A stretch of DNA of 47,055 nt from JABAAW01 sp965216605 (GTDB lineage Bacteria > Pseudomonadota > Alphaproteobacteria > JABAAW01), in the NCBI GenBank assembly GCA_965216605.1, contig CBDCGG010000004.1, positions 1 to 47,055 of the forward strand, given 5' to 3'. Shown piece after piece: positions 9,538-16,921 of the stretch (the stretch's first letter is position 1; the number at the start of each line of letters is the position of its first letter). Made by a program: the position numbers and the translations under genes. The notes under the pieces are model-generated. The model was not told the origin of the DNA and made no database searches. It saw only the letters and a program-made list of their open reading frames with translations.

Positions 9538-9723
9538 TTACGACGACTCGATGGCGGGGACGACTTCACGCGCACGATACACGCCGCAGGCGACGCACAT
9601 GCGGTGTGGCAGGGAGGGTTCGCCGCAGTTGGGACATTCGCGCGAGCGGATGATTGTAAGGTTTTGATGCGTACGACGCTTGCCAGCACGGGCGCGCGAT
9701 ATCTTACTTTTGGGGACTGCCAT
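9538..9723 (-). CDS. rpmF: 50S ribosomal protein L32
   Basis: A 61-residue protein beginning MAVPKSKISRARAGKRRTHQ, the invariant L32 opening, with two zinc-binding pairs (CPNC and CVAC). The start is the ATG at 9723. A longer reading upstream is open but would precede this fixed N-terminus. It lies upstream of plsX in the same direction, as is common in bacteria. The DUF177/YceD gene that normally precedes rpmF is absent. The 399 bp upstream hold a candidate promoter and palindromic element A instead. Confidence 0.95.
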   Translation of the reverse strand: MAVPKSKISRARAGKRRTHQNLTIIRSRECPNCGEPSLPHRMCVACGVYRAREVVPAIESS

Positions 9724-9761
9724 GGAAAATGATACTCCGAACTTGGCTGAAACAGAATCCC

Positions 9762-9789
9762 AGTTTACCTTGTGCGGACAGAAAAGCAA
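9762..9789 (-). promoter_or_regulatory. Candidate promoter for rpmF-plsX-fabH
   Basis: On the minus strand TTGCTT (9789-9784), a 16-nt spacer and TAAACT (9767-9762) resemble a vegetative promoter about 40 nt upstream of rpmF. The match is moderate. A local promoter would make sense because element A separates rpmF from the upstream chaperone gene. Confidence 0.3.
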
Positions 9790-9924
9790 GAACTCTCCTT
9801 ACTTATTTCCTGTCTATCGCACGAGCGCGATACGCGACAGACACAGCCATCACAAAAACTCTCTACCGCGTTGCGAGTCTGTTTGACGGGAAACGGCAAG
9901 CCGTGCGAGCTTTTGAATAAGAAG

Positions 9925-9957
9925 CTACACACTTTGCGCTTCGCGCAAAGTGTGTAG
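9925..9957. repeat. 15-bp perfect hairpin of element A
   Basis: CTACACACTTTGCGC, loop TTC, then the exact reverse complement. It is flanked by TTTTGAATAAGAAG and AAGGCG. At the same place, element B (inverted) has another 33-nt hairpin that begins CTAC and ends GTAG but has different inner bases. Confidence 0.9.
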
Positions 9958-9990
9958 AAGGCGACGTAAGTCCCTTCGGGTTAAAGCGCC

Positions 9991-10012
9991 CCGCTGACGC
10001 GGGGTCTTTTGC
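9991..10012 (+). terminator. Terminator-like hairpin in element A
   Basis: CCCCGC-TGAC-GCGGGG followed by TCTTTT has the form of an intrinsic terminator on the plus strand. No gene lies just upstream on that strand. The same word sits in element B, so it is probably a structural part of the element rather than a gene terminator. Confidence 0.35.
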
Positions 10013-10122
10013 GTAACTCCCTCGCGCTCCCCGCGTGCTACGCACGCGTCGTGTACGCGTCAATGCGCAAGGCTCGTTTAGTGGGTCTACACCCCTACCT
10101 GTTAAAATCCAATCAAAGCCTG

Positions 10123-10644
10123 TTACTCGTTCAAAATCTCCCCGCGAACACACTCCCGCAAACTCAAGTCTCCCAACCTTTCCTCAACCCCCCGCACGCA
10201 CAGCAATAACCCCTCCCCATCTCCCCCCACCACATTCCGCGCCAAAGCAGCCCGCCACTCCCCCTCACTCCCCGCCAAACGATACGCATCAAAAGCCCCA
10301 TAAACCCGCGAAAGAATCTTCTTCACCCTCTTCCCAACGCTCAAATCACCCGTTCCCATCTCGCGCAACTCCCTATCCAAATCACGCACAAAAACCTCCA
10401 TCATCACACGCACAATCCTCCCAAAACGCCCCTGAAAACGCGCCGTGTAAAGATACAAATGCAAGGTCAGACAATCCAAACGCCCATCTACCGTGTCCGC
10501 AACTACTCCCCGCTCAAACAACACGCGCGCACGCGAATCGCGCAACGCACAAGCATAAAGACGCGCTCCATACTCACGCTCCAAACGCGCTCGTAAAAAA
10601 CGAAAGCCTGCATAACGCCACAAAGAAAAAAACCAGCGTCGCAT
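10123..10644 (-). CDS. Ubiquinol-cytochrome c chaperone (Cbp3-like)
   Basis: About 173 residues, matching the Ubiq_cyt_C_chap family, which assists assembly of the cytochrome bc1 complex. Diagnostic stretches are ADTVDGRLDCLTLHLYLY, VRDLDRELREMGTGDLSVGKRVK and the C-terminal RNVVGGDGEG. The ATG at 10644 (MRRWFFSLWRYAGF) is chosen over an upstream start at 10671. The divergent neighbour is the BamE/OmlA-like gene, a conserved alphaproteobacterial pairing. Its presence implies an aerobic chain with a bc1 complex. The DUF177 gene expected next on this strand is missing. Confidence 0.85.
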   Translation of the reverse strand: MRRWFFSLWRYAGFRFLRARLEREYGARLYACALRDSRARVLFERGVVADTVDGRLDCLTLHLYLYTARFQGRFGRIVRVMMEVFVRDLDRELREMGTGDLSVGKRVKKILSRVYGAFDAYRLAGSEGEWRAALARNVVGGDGEGLLLCVRGVEERLGDLSLRECVRGEILNE

Positions 10645-10686
10645 CCTCAACACCTCATATTTTACGCACAATCAAAGACAATCGGC

Positions 10687-10692
10687 TATGAT
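10687..10692 (+). promoter_or_regulatory. Candidate -10 element of the bamE/omlA gene
   Basis: TATGAT lies nine nt before the ATG at 10702. If used, transcription would start within two or three nt of the start codon and give a leaderless mRNA. No good -35 hexamer is visible. Confidence 0.3.
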
Positions 10693-10701
10693 AGAGCAAT
10701 C

Positions 10702-11244
10702 ATGAAGCACACGCTCATGCAATCATCTTTGCAATCATCTTTGCAATCATCTCCCCTGCAATCGTCCCCCTTGTTCCAGCGATTTTCCCCTCTCCTCTTG
10801 CGCCTTTTTCTACCCCTCGCAAGTGCACTAGCCCTGCTGTTCGGAACGCTCGCGTGTGCGCAAAAAGGCGTGCAAGGCGTGTGGTTTGCCCAAAGCCAAA
10901 TCGCCCAGCTGAAAGTAGGCGAGCAAAAACAAAAAGAGGTTGTCGCCCTTTTAGGTCCACCCAATTTAGTCAATCCCTATCGTCCGCATGTCTATTACTA
11001 CTACGGTGCGCGCACGAAACAGGTGGGGCAGATTTCTCCCTCGCTGAGAGATCGCCAAGTTTTGATTCTGCTTTTTGCACGCGACAGCGGCGTGTTGCAA
11101 TCCCTCGAGCTGCGCAACATCGACGACGTGGGCTTCGTGCGCACCGACTCCGACAAAACGCGAGGACTGCGCTCTGCAAGGCGCAACCTTCTTCGGGACA
11201 TCTTCGGCAATGTCGGACAGGTGGGCGTAGGCGATGCACCGTGA
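10702..11244 (+). CDS. bamE: Outer membrane assembly factor, BamE/SmpA/OmlA family
   Basis: A 180-residue exported protein. A hydrophobic signal region (about 31-50) ends in GTLACAQKG, an imperfect lipobox with a candidate lipidated Cys. The family region follows: LKVGEQKQKEVVALLGPPNL, then VYYYYGARTKQVG and a beta-rich end, as in the BAM-complex lipoprotein BamE. Before the signal region the protein has an in-frame four-unit Leu-Gln-Ser-Ser repeat (12-bp DNA units, 10719-10754 plus a degenerate copy). Divergent from the bc1 chaperone, as usual. Downstream hemB starts 18 bp after the stop. Confidence 0.85.
   Translation: MKHTLMQSSLQSSLQSSPLQSSPLFQRFSPLLLRLFLPLASALALLFGTLACAQKGVQGVWFAQSQIAQLKVGEQKQKEVVALLGPPNLVNPYRPHVYYYYGARTKQVGQISPSLRDRQVLILLFARDSGVLQSLELRNIDDVGFVRTDSDKTRGLRSARRNLLRDIFGNVGQVGVGDAP
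10719..10754 (+). repeat. 12-bp tandem repeat at the start of bamE
   Basis: Three units of GCAATCATCTTT (last one ending CC), with a degraded fourth copy after three bases. It encodes repeated Gln-Ser-Ser-Leu just ahead of the signal peptide's hydrophobic core. The unit length keeps the frame. Confidence 0.85.
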
Positions 11245-11262
11245 AGAAAAAATGAGAACGCT

Positions 11263-12297
11263 GTGACCTTTACAGCCTCGGCAACACGAGCCTATCCGAA
11301 GACGCGCCTGCGCCGCTTGCGAAGCAGCGATGCTCTGTTGAGGCTTTGTGCGGAACATCGCTTCGCTGCCTCCGACCTGGTCTGGCCTATTTTTGTTCGG
11401 GAAGGGCATAACGAACGCGAGCCTATCGCCTCCATGCGCGGTGTCGAGCGTCTGACGAGCGACCTTCTGCCCGCCTGCGCCGAACGCGCACAGCAGTTGG
11501 GTATCCCCGCGCTCGCCCTGTTTCCTGTCGTGCCGCAAACAAGCAAGAGCGCGGACGGACGCGAGGCATGGCGTAAAGATAATCTCATGAGCCGCGCATT
11601 AGAGAGCTTGCGAGGATGCGGCATAGCAATCCTCGCCGATGTCGCGCTCGACCCCTACACGACGCACGGGCACGACGGCATCGTCGAGGGGGGGAGCGTA
11701 GACAACGAGGCTTCGTTAATCGCGCTCGGCAAGCAGGCGCTCGCGCTCGCACAAAGCGGTGCCGACATCCTCGCCCCCTCCGACATGATGGACGGTCGCA
11801 TCGCCTACCTGCGCGAGACGCTAGACGCGCAAGGTTTTAGCACCCTGCCCCTCGTCAGTTATGCTGCGAAGTTCGCATCCCACCTCTACGCTCCCTTTCG
11901 CGAGGCACTGAAGATCGTCCCCAAAGGACGCGTCTCCGCCACAAATACAGGCGCGCCGCGCGACAAACGCGGCTACCAACTCGATTGCGCTAACGGCGAC
12001 GAGGCATTGTGGGAGATCGCGCTCGACTTGCAAGAAGGTGCGGACATGGTGATCGTCAAACCCGCGCTGCCCTACCTCGATATCGTACGGCGCGCGAAGG
12101 AAGCCTTCGCAGCCCCTCTGCTGTGCTACCATGTGTCCGGCGAGTATGCCGCCCTCGCAACAGCGAGCGAAGCGGGAATTCTCGACGAAAGTGCCTGCCT
12201 GCTCGAACAACTACTCTGTTGCAAACGCGCGGGCGCGAACGCTGTCATCACCTATTACGCGCCGCGCGCGGCAGAATGGATTAACGAAAGGTTGTAA
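11263..12297 (+). CDS. hemB: Delta-aminolevulinic acid dehydratase (porphobilinogen synthase)
   Basis: A 344-residue cytoplasmic enzyme that condenses two 5-aminolevulinates to porphobilinogen in haem synthesis. The Schiff-base lysines are K203 in SYAAKFASHLYAPFREA and K266 in VIVKPALPYLDI. The metal-site segment DVALDPYTTHGHDGI lacks the cysteine triad, so this is the zinc-independent, Mg-type enzyme usual in alphaproteobacteria. The start is GTG at 11263; an upstream ATG at 11252 is out of frame. It lies between bamE and gyrA on the same strand with short gaps. Confidence 0.96.
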   Translation: MTFTASATRAYPKTRLRRLRSSDALLRLCAEHRFAASDLVWPIFVREGHNEREPIASMRGVERLTSDLLPACAERAQQLGIPALALFPVVPQTSKSADGREAWRKDNLMSRALESLRGCGIAILADVALDPYTTHGHDGIVEGGSVDNEASLIALGKQALALAQSGADILAPSDMMDGRIAYLRETLDAQGFSTLPLVSYAAKFASHLYAPFREALKIVPKGRVSATNTGAPRDKRGYQLDCANGDEALWEIALDLQEGADMVIVKPALPYLDIVRRAKEAFAAPLLCYHVSGEYAALATASEAGILDESACLLEQLLCCKRAGANAVITYYAPRAAEWINERL

Positions 12298-12317
12298 GCA
12301 AACAAAGAGCAGAGAGC

Positions 12318-15041
12318 ATGGTCGTTAGAGGCAACACAGAAAATATCGCCATCGAAGAGGAGATGGAACGCTCCTACCTCGATTACGCGATGAGCGTCAT
12401 CGTCGCGCGCGCGCTGCCCGATGCACGCGATGGCTTGAAACCCGTTCATCGCCGTATCCTCTATGCCATGCAGGAGGGCGGCTACACGGCGTCGAACGCC
12501 TATCGCAAGTGCGCGCGTATCGTCGGAGAGGTGATGGGCAAGTATCACCCGCACGGCGATGCTCCCGTCTACGATGCGATGGTACGCATGGCACAAGATT
12601 TCTCGATGCGCCTGCCGCTGATCGACTCGCAAGGCAACTTCGGCTCGATCGATGGCGACCGCGCCGCCGCCATGCGCTACACCGAAGCGCGACTGGAGAG
12701 AGCCGCAGAAGCCTTGTTGCAAGATATCGACAAGGACACAGTAGACTTCGTGCCCAACTACGACGGCGCGCTCAACGAGCCGCGCGTGCTACCCTCGCGC
12801 TTGCCGAACCTACTCGTCAATGGCGGTGGCGGCATCGCCGTCGGCATGGCAACAAACATTCCGCCGCACAATCTAGGCGAGATCTGCGCGCTCTGTCGTG
12901 CGTTGCTCGAAAAACCCGAGATCGCGCTCGAAGAGCTCATCGAAAAATTGCCAGGTCCCGATTTCCCCACCGGCGCGCTCATCCTAGGGCGCGATGCCGT
13001 CAAGGAGTGCTACCGCAAGGGGCGCGGCTCGATCGTCGTGCGGGCGCGCAGCTCCATCGAACCTCTGCGCGGAGGAAAAACCTTGCTGCTGTTTACCGAG
13101 GTGCCTTATCAAACGAACAAGGCGCGCATTATCGAGCGCATCGCAGAGCTGGTGCGCGAGAAAAAAATCTTCGGCATCGCGGATCTGCGCGACGAATCCG
13201 ACCGCGAGGGACTGCGCATCGCCGTCGAGGTGAAAGCCAGCGCACGTCCCGAACAGGTGCGTGCGCTTCTGTTTAAGCATACGGCGTTGCAAACGAGCTA
13301 CAGCGTCCAGTTGCTAGCTTTGGATCGCGGGCAGCCGCGTGTGATGAACCTGAAAGAGATGCTGACGATCTTTCTCGATTTCCGCGACGAGGTGCTGCGT
13401 CGCCGTACTGCCTTCTTGTTGCGGAAGGCGCAGAGGCGGCTACACAACTTGTGCGGGCTGCTCGTCGCTACCGACGAGATCGAGCGCGTCGTCGCCCTCA
13501 TTCGCGCCGCCGTCGATGCCGAGCAGGCAAGGCAAGCTCTAATGGCAGAGACTTGGAGCGCGCGCGCCGTTACAGCCTTGCTGGAGAGAGGGGAGCAAAA
13601 ACAAAACGGAGCAGACAGCGCGCTCACCCGCGAGACGGAGGCGGAGAAGGAGGAGGTGGCGACGGCGGCGACAAGGATGGCGCTCGAACTGCTAGCGGAC
13701 GGCAGGTGTCGTCTTAGCCGTGCGCAGTGTCAAGCGATCTTGGAGTTGCGCTTGCAACGCCTTGTCGGCTTGGAAAAAGAAAAACTGCTGGCAGAGGCGC
13801 GTGAGAACCTCGCGCGTATCGTCGAGTGTCGTGCGTTGCTCGCCTCGAAGGAGCGGCGTGCAGCAAGCATCAAGGAGGATCTGCGCGAGGTAGAGCAGCA
13901 GTTCGCAACCGAGCGACGCACCGACATCGTCGAGCAGGAGGTCTCCGTGGAGGAGGACGCAGAAAGTTTTGTCCAGCACGAGGAGGTGGTAGTGACGATC
14001 ACGCGGCAGGGCTATGTGAAGCGCGTGGCGAGCCAAACCTATCGCAGCCAACAGCGCGGCGGCAAGGGGCGCGCGGGTATGAAGATCGGCAACGAGGACG
14101 ACCTAATGCAAACATGCTTCGTCAGCACGACGGCACGACTGCTCTTCTTCACCAATCGGGGCAAGGTCTATGCGCTTTCGGCAGCCGACCTGCCTGAGGG
14201 CAGCCCGCAGGGGGGTGGCAGGAATGTCGCTAACCTGTTGGAGCTGACTCCGAACGAGCGCGTCACCAACATCACCCCGCTGCCTGACAGCACGCAAGAG
14301 CTGAAACACAAGAGTTTGGTATTGGCAACCGCCTCAGGCAGTGTGCGACGCAACGCGCTAGAAAATTTCGCACGCATCATGCGCAACGGCATCATCGCCA
14401 TGAAGATCCCTGAGGGAGACGCGCTAGTCGGGGCGGTCGTGTGCGACGAGGGGGACGATCTCTTTCTTGCCAGCCGCTTCGCTCAAGCTATTCGCCTTCC
14501 CCTCTCCGACCTGCGCGTCTTCTCGTCGCGCGAGAGCAGCGGGGTGCGCGGCATGAATCTCGCTGATGGCGACAGGCTGGTCTCGATCGCCCCTGTCCCC
14601 GCCCAAAGCCACGCGGAGGGCAAAAAGGAGAAGACGGCGATCTTCACCGCGCTCGCTTCAGGCTACGGCAAACGCACGCTTGTTGCAGAATATCGTTGCA
14701 CTGCGCGAGGCGGCAAAGGGATAAAGAACGCCGTGTTGAGCGAGGGCGACGAGGTGGTCGCCAGCCTGCCCGTGCAAACGGGCGACCAACTCAACCTCTA
14801 TTCCAACCAGGGTCAGTTCTCGCGCATCACCGCCGAGAGCGTACGCCTGTGCGGACGCGCTACGCGCGGGGTGCGCCTGTTCGATCTGAAGGAGGGGGAA
14901 AGCCTCGTCGCGCTCGGAAAAATCCTGCTAGAGAGCAACGCCTCGCAGAGCGACAAGACGAGTGAGACGAGTAAAACAAGCGAGACGAGTGAGACGAGCG
15001 AGACGAGCGAGACGGGCGAGACGAGCGAGACGGAGGCATGA
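12318..15041 (+). CDS. gyrA: DNA gyrase subunit A
   Basis: A 907-residue type II topoisomerase subunit that breaks and rejoins DNA with GyrB to introduce negative supercoils. The catalytic Tyr is residue 121 in AAAMRYTEARL. The C-terminal beta-pinwheel contains a GyrA box QQRGGKG. The quinolone-determining region reads HPHGDAPVYDAMVRMAQ: the position equivalent to E. coli Ser83 is Ala82 and that of Ala84 is Pro83, while the Asp87 equivalent is kept. An insertion of about 30 residues sits in the coiled region (around GEQKQNGADSALTRETEAEK). The protein ends in an acidic Thr-Ser-Glu repeat. The stop overlaps the coaD start (ATGA). Confidence 0.97.
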   Translation: MVVRGNTENIAIEEEMERSYLDYAMSVIVARALPDARDGLKPVHRRILYAMQEGGYTASNAYRKCARIVGEVMGKYHPHGDAPVYDAMVRMAQDFSMRLPLIDSQGNFGSIDGDRAAAMRYTEARLERAAEALLQDIDKDTVDFVPNYDGALNEPRVLPSRLPNLLVNGGGGIAVGMATNIPPHNLGEICALCRALLEKPEIALEELIEKLPGPDFPTGALILGRDAVKECYRKGRGSIVVRARSSIEPLRGGKTLLLFTEVPYQTNKARIIERIAELVREKKIFGIADLRDESDREGLRIAVEVKASARPEQVRALLFKHTALQTSYSVQLLALDRGQPRVMNLKEMLTIFLDFRDEVLRRRTAFLLRKAQRRLHNLCGLLVATDEIERVVALIRAAVDAEQARQALMAETWSARAVTALLERGEQKQNGADSALTRETEAEKEEVATAATRMALELLADGRCRLSRAQCQAILELRLQRLVGLEKEKLLAEARENLARIVECRALLASKERRAASIKEDLREVEQQFATERRTDIVEQEVSVEEDAESFVQHEEVVVTITRQGYVKRVASQTYRSQQRGGKGRAGMKIGNEDDLMQTCFVSTTARLLFFTNRGKVYALSAADLPEGSPQGGGRNVANLLELTPNERVTNITPLPDSTQELKHKSLVLATASGSVRRNALENFARIMRNGIIAMKIPEGDALVGAVVCDEGDDLFLASRFAQAIRLPLSDLRVFSSRESSGVRGMNLADGDRLVSIAPVPAQSHAEGKKEKTAIFTALASGYGKRTLVAEYRCTARGGKGIKNAVLSEGDEVVASLPVQTGDQLNLYSNQGQFSRITAESVRLCGRATRGVRLFDLKEGESLVALGKILLESNASQSDKTSETSKTSETSETSETSETGETSETEA
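14958..15029 (+). repeat. 9-bp tandem repeat in the gyrA tail
   Basis: Eight consecutive units close to ACGAGCGAG encode a (Thr-Ser-Glu)n acidic tail. Units differ by silent and a few coding changes (ACAAGCGAG, ACGAGTAAA, ACGGGCGAG). An acidic GyrA C-terminal tail is known to modulate supercoiling in E. coli. Here the tail looks built by repeat expansion. Confidence 0.9.
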
Positions 15042-15559
15042 CCTCTCGCGTTGCCTTTTATCCGGGTTCTTTTGACCCCATCACCTACGGGCATTTGGAT
15101 ATCGCCGAGCGCGCGCTGCGCTTGTTCGACCATGTCATCTTGGGTGTTGCGAGCAGCCATAACAAGAAGACGCTTTTTTCGCAAAGCGAGCGCGTCGTTC
15201 AGGTGGAGCGCGCAGTTGCGGAGGCTTTTCCTGATGCTGCCTCTCGTCTTCGCGTCGTGGGCTTCGCGTCGCTTTTGATCGAGAGCATGCGTCAGCACGA
15301 GGCGCGCGTGATCTTGCGCGGCATGCGGGCTGTGTCGGACTTCGAGTTCGAGTTTCAACTTGCCGGCATGAATCGCGCGCTCGCACCCGATATCGAAACC
15401 GTCTTCCTGACGGCAACGGACAAATACCACTTTCTCTCATCGCGCTTCGTACGCGAGATCGCCTTGATGGGCGGCGACATCAGCGGCTTTGTTCCTCCCG
15501 CCGTTGCCAGCGCGCTCCGTGAAAAAGCATTGGAAAATCCTTTGGAAAAAACCTCGTGA
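15038..15559 (+). CDS. coaD: Phosphopantetheine adenylyltransferase
   Basis: A 173-residue nucleotidyltransferase that makes dephospho-CoA from 4'-phosphopantetheine and ATP. Motifs: FYPGSFDPITYGHLDI (the HxGH-type signature), VILRGMRAVSDFEFEFQLAGMNR, and FLSSRFVREIA near the C-terminus. Its ATG overlaps the gyrA stop and its own stop overlaps the GTG of the permease gene, so the three are translationally coupled. gyrA-coaD adjacency is common in alphaproteobacteria. Confidence 0.96.
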   Translation: MTSRVAFYPGSFDPITYGHLDIAERALRLFDHVILGVASSHNKKTLFSQSERVVQVERAVAEAFPDAASRLRVVGFASLLIESMRQHEARVILRGMRAVSDFEFEFQLAGMNRALAPDIETVFLTATDKYHFLSSRFVREIALMGGDISGFVPPAVASALREKALENPLEKTS

Positions 15560-16359
15560 AAAACGACCTAAGCCCGCGCCTTTTGCACTACCGCCATCTG
15601 AACGCGCGGGGTTTGTGGTCGCTCTACCAGCGCGAGGTGCGTCGTTTTCTTGTTGTGTGGGTGCAGACGGTGGCGACGCCGGCGATCACGGCGCTTATCT
15701 TTCTCGCCATCTTTTCGCTAGCGTTTGAGCGCACAGAGATCAGGGTTTCGGGGCTACCCTTTGCGACCTTCATCATGCCGGGCTTGGTGATGATGAGCAT
15801 CATTCAAGGCGCGTTCGCCAACACCTCTTCTTCGCTGTTGGTGAGCAAGCTACAGGGCAATATCGCCGACCTGTTACTTGCTCCGTTGAGCGCGACCGAG
15901 CTGACGCTGGGAATCGTTTTAGGCGGAGCTACGCGAGGATTTTTCGTAGGCGTTCTCGTTGTGGTGGCTCTGCTACCTTTCGTCGAGTTTTCCTTCATCC
16001 ATCCTTTTGTTATTTTGTATAACGCGCTGTGCGCTTCTATTTTGATGTCGGTTTTCGGTGCTTTCGTGGGTTTGTGGGCGGAAAAGTTTGAGCATGTTGC
16101 TGCTCTGACCAGTTTTATCGTTGTCCCTTTGTCGTTTCTTTCAGGCACTTTCTACCGCATCGACAGCCTTCCTGAGCCTTTTCAGACGCTTGCCAAGTTG
16201 GATCCTCTTTTTTACCTTGTCGATGGGTTGCGTTATGGCTTCACGGGAATTGCGGAGAGCGATATTCTTACCAGTTCGTTGATTCTGTTTGTCACGACGA
16301 TGTTGTGTTACTTGGGGCTGTGGCGGCTTTTTGCTATCGGCTATAAGTTGAGAAAATAA
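15556..16359 (+). CDS. ABC-2 type transporter permease
   Basis: A 267-residue integral membrane protein with about six hydrophobic helices and an ABC-2 permease layout: an early QREVRRFLVVWVQTVATPAITALIF segment, FIMPGLVMMSIIQGAFANTSSS, and the conserved late motif SGTFYRIDSLPEPFQTLAKLDPLFYLVDGLRYGF. It resembles the YadH-type exporters. The ATP-binding partner is not in the window, so the substrate cannot be inferred. The GTG start overlaps the coaD stop (GTGA). A terminator-like structure follows. Confidence 0.88.
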   Translation: MKNDLSPRLLHYRHLNARGLWSLYQREVRRFLVVWVQTVATPAITALIFLAIFSLAFERTEIRVSGLPFATFIMPGLVMMSIIQGAFANTSSSLLVSKLQGNIADLLLAPLSATELTLGIVLGGATRGFFVGVLVVVALLPFVEFSFIHPFVILYNALCASILMSVFGAFVGLWAEKFEHVAALTSFIVVPLSFLSGTFYRIDSLPEPFQTLAKLDPLFYLVDGLRYGFTGIAESDILTSSLILFVTTMLCYLGLWRLFAIGYKLRK

Positions 16360-16449
16360 CGCGCGTTGTCTTGCTGTGATTTGTATTGACGGGCGCAAAA
16401 CATCGCATCCGTCAAGATTGCTAACGCGCGTGTTTTTTTCTGCCCGTAA
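16359..16449 (+). terminator. Nested inverted repeat ending in a T-run
   Basis: ACGCGCGT (16359-16366) pairs with ACGCGCGT (16434-16441). An inner pair TTGACGG/CCGTCAA (16386-16392, 16409-16415) nests inside, and TTTTTTT follows. It lies directly after the ABC permease gene, so it is a plausible terminator for the hemB-gyrA-coaD-permease direction. The word TTGACGGGCGC is also found at the edges of element B. Confidence 0.45.
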
Positions 16450-16474
16450 AAATTGTTCGCGCGAACAGCCCCGC

Positions 16475-16915
16475 TCACGAGCGTTTTGTAAAGATAATCC
16501 ACCGCATCGAAGCAAAATTGACAAACAAAGCCATCCCCGTCCCCACAACAACCCCAATCACAGGATAGCGCGCCGCCAACGGCAACCACACAAGGCACGC
16601 GGTGAAAACACCCAAATTGACAAAGGCACCTCCAACCATCATCGGATAGTAGAACAGCAAGGATCCCCCGTCAGGTCGTTCGCGAAATGTCCATCTTTTG
16701 TTGAAAAACCATGTGAAGAACACCCCGCAAGAAAACCCCACGCAACGCAACAGCAAGGTATGCAAAACCGTCTGCGGAGCAAAAAGCATCACCAACAAGG
16801 TGAGCGACCCCGCATCGATAACAAATCCTCCTGTGCCAACGCAAAGGAAGGGCAGAAAGAAACGCAACTCGCCTCGCAGCCATTCCTTGAGGCTTCGAGG
16901 CAATTTTAGCAACAA
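16475..16915 (-). CDS. GtrA-like membrane protein
   Basis: A 146-residue protein with four hydrophobic helices. It matches the GtrA family layout: FLCVGTGGFVIDAGSLTLLV at the first helix, then FFTWFFNKRWTFRERPDG between helices, and a closing NFASMRWIIF. GtrA proteins are thought to help flip or transfer polyprenyl-linked sugars in cell-surface polysaccharide synthesis. No glycosyltransferase sits next to it, so the pathway is open. The nominal TTG start lies seven nt after the hflC stop, so it may be read from the hflK-hflC transcript. No ribosome binding site is evident. Confidence 0.75.
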   Translation of the reverse strand: MLLKLPRSLKEWLRGELRFFLPFLCVGTGGFVIDAGSLTLLVMLFAPQTVLHTLLLRCVGFSCGVFFTWFFNKRWTFRERPDGGSLLFYYPMMVGGAFVNLGVFTACLVWLPLAARYPVIGVVVGTGMALFVNFASMRWIIFTKRS

Positions 16916-16921
16916 CGGACT

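Larger units (their letters stand above)
9820..10048 (+). repeat. Palindromic element A
   Basis: A hairpin-dense element related to element B at 35.7-36.3 kb. Shared backbone in order: a 30-nt core TCACAAAAACTCT...GCGAGTC (9850-9879) with two differences from B; a small hairpin ACGGC-AA-GCCGT (9893-9904), where B has ACGAC-AA-GTCGT; CTTTTGAATAAGAAG; a 33-nt perfect hairpin (9925-9957); AAGGCG; CCGCTGACGCGGGGTCTT; and a hairpin CGCGTGC-TAC-GCACGCG (10032-10048). The stems differ from B but pairing is kept. The element lies inside a minus-strand gene cluster and, read in the direction given, is antisense to it. No open reading frame or transposase is associated. Confidence 0.75.
9724..10122. 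other. 399-bp gene-free stretch inside the rpmF cluster
   Basis: No credible coding region is found on either strand. Readings that stay open here have no family features. The stretch holds a candidate rpmF promoter (9762-9789) and palindromic element A (about 9820-10048). In related bacteria the DUF177/YceD gene lies here, between the bc1 chaperone and rpmF or plsX. I see no remnant of it. Confidence 0.7.

Noticed and set aside
9991..10012. Gene terminator on the plus strand in element A
   Set aside because: No plus-strand gene ends upstream, and the same hairpin word recurs in element B, so it is more likely part of the element.
9863..10153. A 96-codon minus-strand frame in element A as a DUF177 remnant
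   Set aside because: It reads through hairpins, is Arg/Ser/Thr-rich and shows no DUF177 features.
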